Part shown: positions 4,136 to 5,768 of the stretch, piece by piece
Layout of the letters: every line of letters starts with the position of its first letter
How positions within the stretch are numbered: position 1 is the stretch's first letter
Source of the DNA: Propionibacteriaceae bacterium
Lineage (GTDB): Bacteria > Actinomycetota > Actinomycetes > Propionibacteriales > Propionibacteriaceae
Assembly (NCBI GenBank): GCA_009781325.1
Contig: WQYJ01000138.1
Span: 1-5,768, forward strand
Length of the DNA: 5,768 nt
Reading direction: 5' to 3'
Program-made: the position numbers and the translations under genes
Notes under the pieces: model-generated
What the model saw: only the letters and a program-made list of their open reading frames with translations
What the model was told of the DNA's origin: nothing
The model's database searches: none

Positions 4136-5697
4136 CCAAGCCATACGAGAAGCTGTCCCTGGAAGAAATAGACCAGGAATAGTACGGCGACCACCCACAA
4201 CAGTGGGTTGATCTCGCGGGCTTTCCCCTTGACAATCTTGATGATGACATAGACAACGAAGCCCAGTCCCATACCGACGGTGATGGAGTAGGTGAAGGCC
4301 ATCATGGTCACCATAAAGAAGCATGGGATGGCTACCTCAAGGTTCGCCCAATCAATGTCGACAATCTGTTGAAGCATGAGGAAGCCGACAACCACTAACA
4401 CTGGCGCAACAGCCTCTGAGGGGATGAGATTCACCAGCGGTGTGATCAGCACAGCAAGCAGGAAGGCAGATCCGGTCACGATATTTGCCAAACCAGTACG
4501 CGCACCGTCGGCGACCCCCGAAGCAGACTCGACATAGGAAGTGTTAGAGGATGTGGAGAACACCCCACCAGCTATGGCAGACATAGAGTCCATCAGCAGA
4601 ATCTGTTGGGTACGAGGAGGGTTGCCGTCAGGTTCAATGAGGTTACCGGCCTTCCCGATCGCCACGATCGTACCCATGGTGTCGAAGAAATCAGCCAGCA
4701 AGAGAGCCAGGATCGTCAGCAAGACGATTGCCCAACTTCTGACATCGGCCTGGAAGGCACCAAGCATATCGACGTGATCCCAGAACTTCATCAGTTCCAG
4801 GTTAGGCAGCCAGGACTGATCGGAGGTTAGTTCCGGCACATTGAGCCGCCACCCAGTGGTCGGATTGATTTCCGAGTTCCCAACTTTCACCAGAGCCTCA
4901 AGAATCACCGCGAGGATCGTACCTCCCAGGATCGCTATGAGCATTGCGCCCTTGACCTTCTTCACCCACATGATGATCAGAGAGATCAGAACCACCACGA
5001 AGACCAGCAAGGGCCAGCCGATGATCGATCCTCCCACACCGAGCTCTCCCATCACTGACCCCTGCCGTACGAACCCAGCATCGACAAGGCCGATCAGAGC
5101 GATGAATAACCCAATTCCCACCGATATTCCCGTACGCAGGGCTTGGGGAACGGCGTCCATCACCGCCTTTCGGAACTTCGTGAGCACCAGGATTGTGATG
5201 ACAATGCCCTCCCAGACGATAAGCCCCATCGCCTGCGGCCACGTCATCGTTGGAGCGATGGCATAGGCCAGCAGAGCATTGATACCCAAGCCGGCAGCCA
5301 GCGCGACAGGGAACCTGCCAATCAGACCCATCAGGATGGTCATAACCCCAGCAATGAACGCTGTGGCAGCAGCCACCATCGCCAAGGTTGCCCCAGTATT
5401 GGCATGGATGACAGGTGTGATCACCGCATTGGTCACAGGATCGAACTCGATGGGCCAGGATTCGTACTTGGGCAGACCTGAGACGAGGTTTCCGTTCTTG
5501 TCAACAGCCGTGCCGACGATGAGCGGATTGAGGGCATTGATGTTTGCCTTGGAGAAGAAGGTGACTAGACCACCGCGGATTTCTCTGGTCAGACTCGAGC
5601 CACGAGCAGAGATGAAGAAGAAGTGATTGAGAACTGGCGGACCGACCGATGCTGATGGCTGCGTTGGTGAAGACAAACAAGGAGATTTCTGCACCAT
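4132..5697 (-). CDS. NCS2-family (AzgA-type) purine/nucleobase permease
   Basis: The protein has 521 residues with about 12 hydrophobic segments. NCS2 AzgA/PbuG/GhxP proteins bring hypoxanthine, guanine or adenine across the plasma membrane with protons. Family marks are visible in order: ARGSSLTREIRGGLVTFF (31-48), ALAAGLGINALLAYAIAP (132-149), TKFRKAVMDAVPQALRTGISVGIGLF (173-198), DFFDTMGTIVAIGKAG (336-351) and STSSNTSYVESASGV (381-395), which covers the TM8/TM10 substrate region. A loop of about 40 residues (63-101) after the first segment lengthens the protein, as in many actinobacterial members. TM1 carries K50, N52 and N54 where the family usually has hydrophobic or aromatic residues. 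The start is ATG 5697 with only a weak AGTGAG site, so translation may be coupled to an upstream frame ending nine bases before. The exact substrate cannot be told from sequence alone. Confidence 0.92.
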   Translation of the reverse strand: MVQKSPCLSSPTQPSASVGPPVLNHFFFISARGSSLTREIRGGLVTFFSKANINALNPLIVGTAVDKNGNLVSGLPKYESWPIEFDPVTNAVITPVIHANTGATLAMVAAATAFIAGVMTILMGLIGRFPVALAAGLGINALLAYAIAPTMTWPQAMGLIVWEGIVITILVLTKFRKAVMDAVPQALRTGISVGIGLFIALIGLVDAGFVRQGSVMGELGVGGSIIGWPLLVFVVVLISLIIMWVKKVKGAMLIAILGGTILAVILEALVKVGNSEINPTTGWRLNVPELTSDQSWLPNLELMKFWDHVDMLGAFQADVRSWAIVLLTILALLLADFFDTMGTIVAIGKAGNLIEPDGNPPRTQQILLMDSMSAIAGGVFSTSSNTSYVESASGVADGARTGLANIVTGSAFLLAVLITPLVNLIPSEAVAPVLVVVGFLMLQQIVDIDWANLEVAIPCFFMVTMMAFTYSITVGMGLGFVVYVIIKIVKGKAREINPLLWVVAVLFLVYFFQGQLLVWLG

Positions 5698-5706
5698 GAG
5701 CTCACT

Positions 5707-5768
5707 CTAGTTGACCAGAAAGACAGCGAAAAACACCAGAATCCGCAGATCATAGTCGAAAAAAGAGA
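5707..5768 (-). CDS. Possible C-terminus of an upstream membrane-protein gene (partial)
   Basis: On the minus strand a frame enters from the window edge and ends in TAG at 5707-5709, nine bases before the permease ATG. Its 19 visible residues (SFFDYDLRILVFFAVFLVN) look like the last membrane segment of an integral membrane protein. If real, the two genes form an operon, and the TATGAT at 5749-5754 that resembles a -10 is only coincidence. The fragment is too short to name and could be untranslated leader instead. Confidence 0.35.
   Translation of the reverse strand, partial: SFFDYDLRILVFFAVFLVN

Noticed and set aside
5749..5754. TATGAT as the -10 promoter element of the permease
   Set aside because: The matching -35 would lie outside the window, and the same bases appear to be the coding end of an upstream membrane-protein gene, so I could not support it.
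5698..5768. Purine riboswitch upstream of the permease
   Set aside because: Only 71 bases are visible, they contain no three-way-junction pattern, and most seem to be coding.

Overview
The window looks like chromosomal DNA of a high-G+C Gram-positive bacterium (Actinomycetota) of moderate G+C. Three genes point that way: a DtxR/IdeR-type regulator very close to the corynebacterial and mycobacterial proteins, an FmdB-then-SAF-domain gene pair that I recall as common in actinobacteria, and an actinobacterial-style NCS2/AzgA permease. The order may be near Propionibacteriales, but that is an impression, not a result.

Layout. Positions 1-318 (+) hold the 3' part of an FmdB-type zinc-ribbon gene. 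After a spacer with two DnaA-box-like nonamers comes a membrane-anchored SAF-domain gene (442-1047, +). Next is a RelB/DinJ-like ribbon-helix-helix antitoxin (1179-1469, +), overlapped ATGA-fashion by a RelE/ParE-like toxin remnant (1466-1681) that runs into tRNA-Arg(CCT) (1620-1692, -). A small unrecognised gene follows (1733-2095, +).

Positions 2096-2697 are non-coding and lie between convergent genes. They contain a mosaic of palindromic modules (2170-2386) made of two near-identical 88/87-bp tandem units plus an inverted module. They also contain a separate 98-bp long-armed hairpin (2551-2648) and the likely terminator of the regulator gene. The DtxR-family metalloregulator (2698-3384, -) keeps all the expected metal ligands. 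It is divergent from a conserved-looking cytosolic protein of unknown function (3494-4135, +), and a perfect 11-bp inverted repeat sits in the shared promoter region. That protein's stop codon overlaps the stop of the NCS2 purine permease (4132-5697, -). The last bases appear to hold the C-terminus of one more minus-strand membrane-protein gene lying 9 bases upstream of the permease.

The genes do not form one pathway: housekeeping functions (iron regulation, purine uptake, a tRNA) sit beside a decayed toxin-antitoxin module. I see no clear new multi-gene system. The least explained signals are the two non-coding structures in 2170-2648, including a compensatory base-pair change between hairpin copies, and the palindrome between the regulator and the unknown gene.
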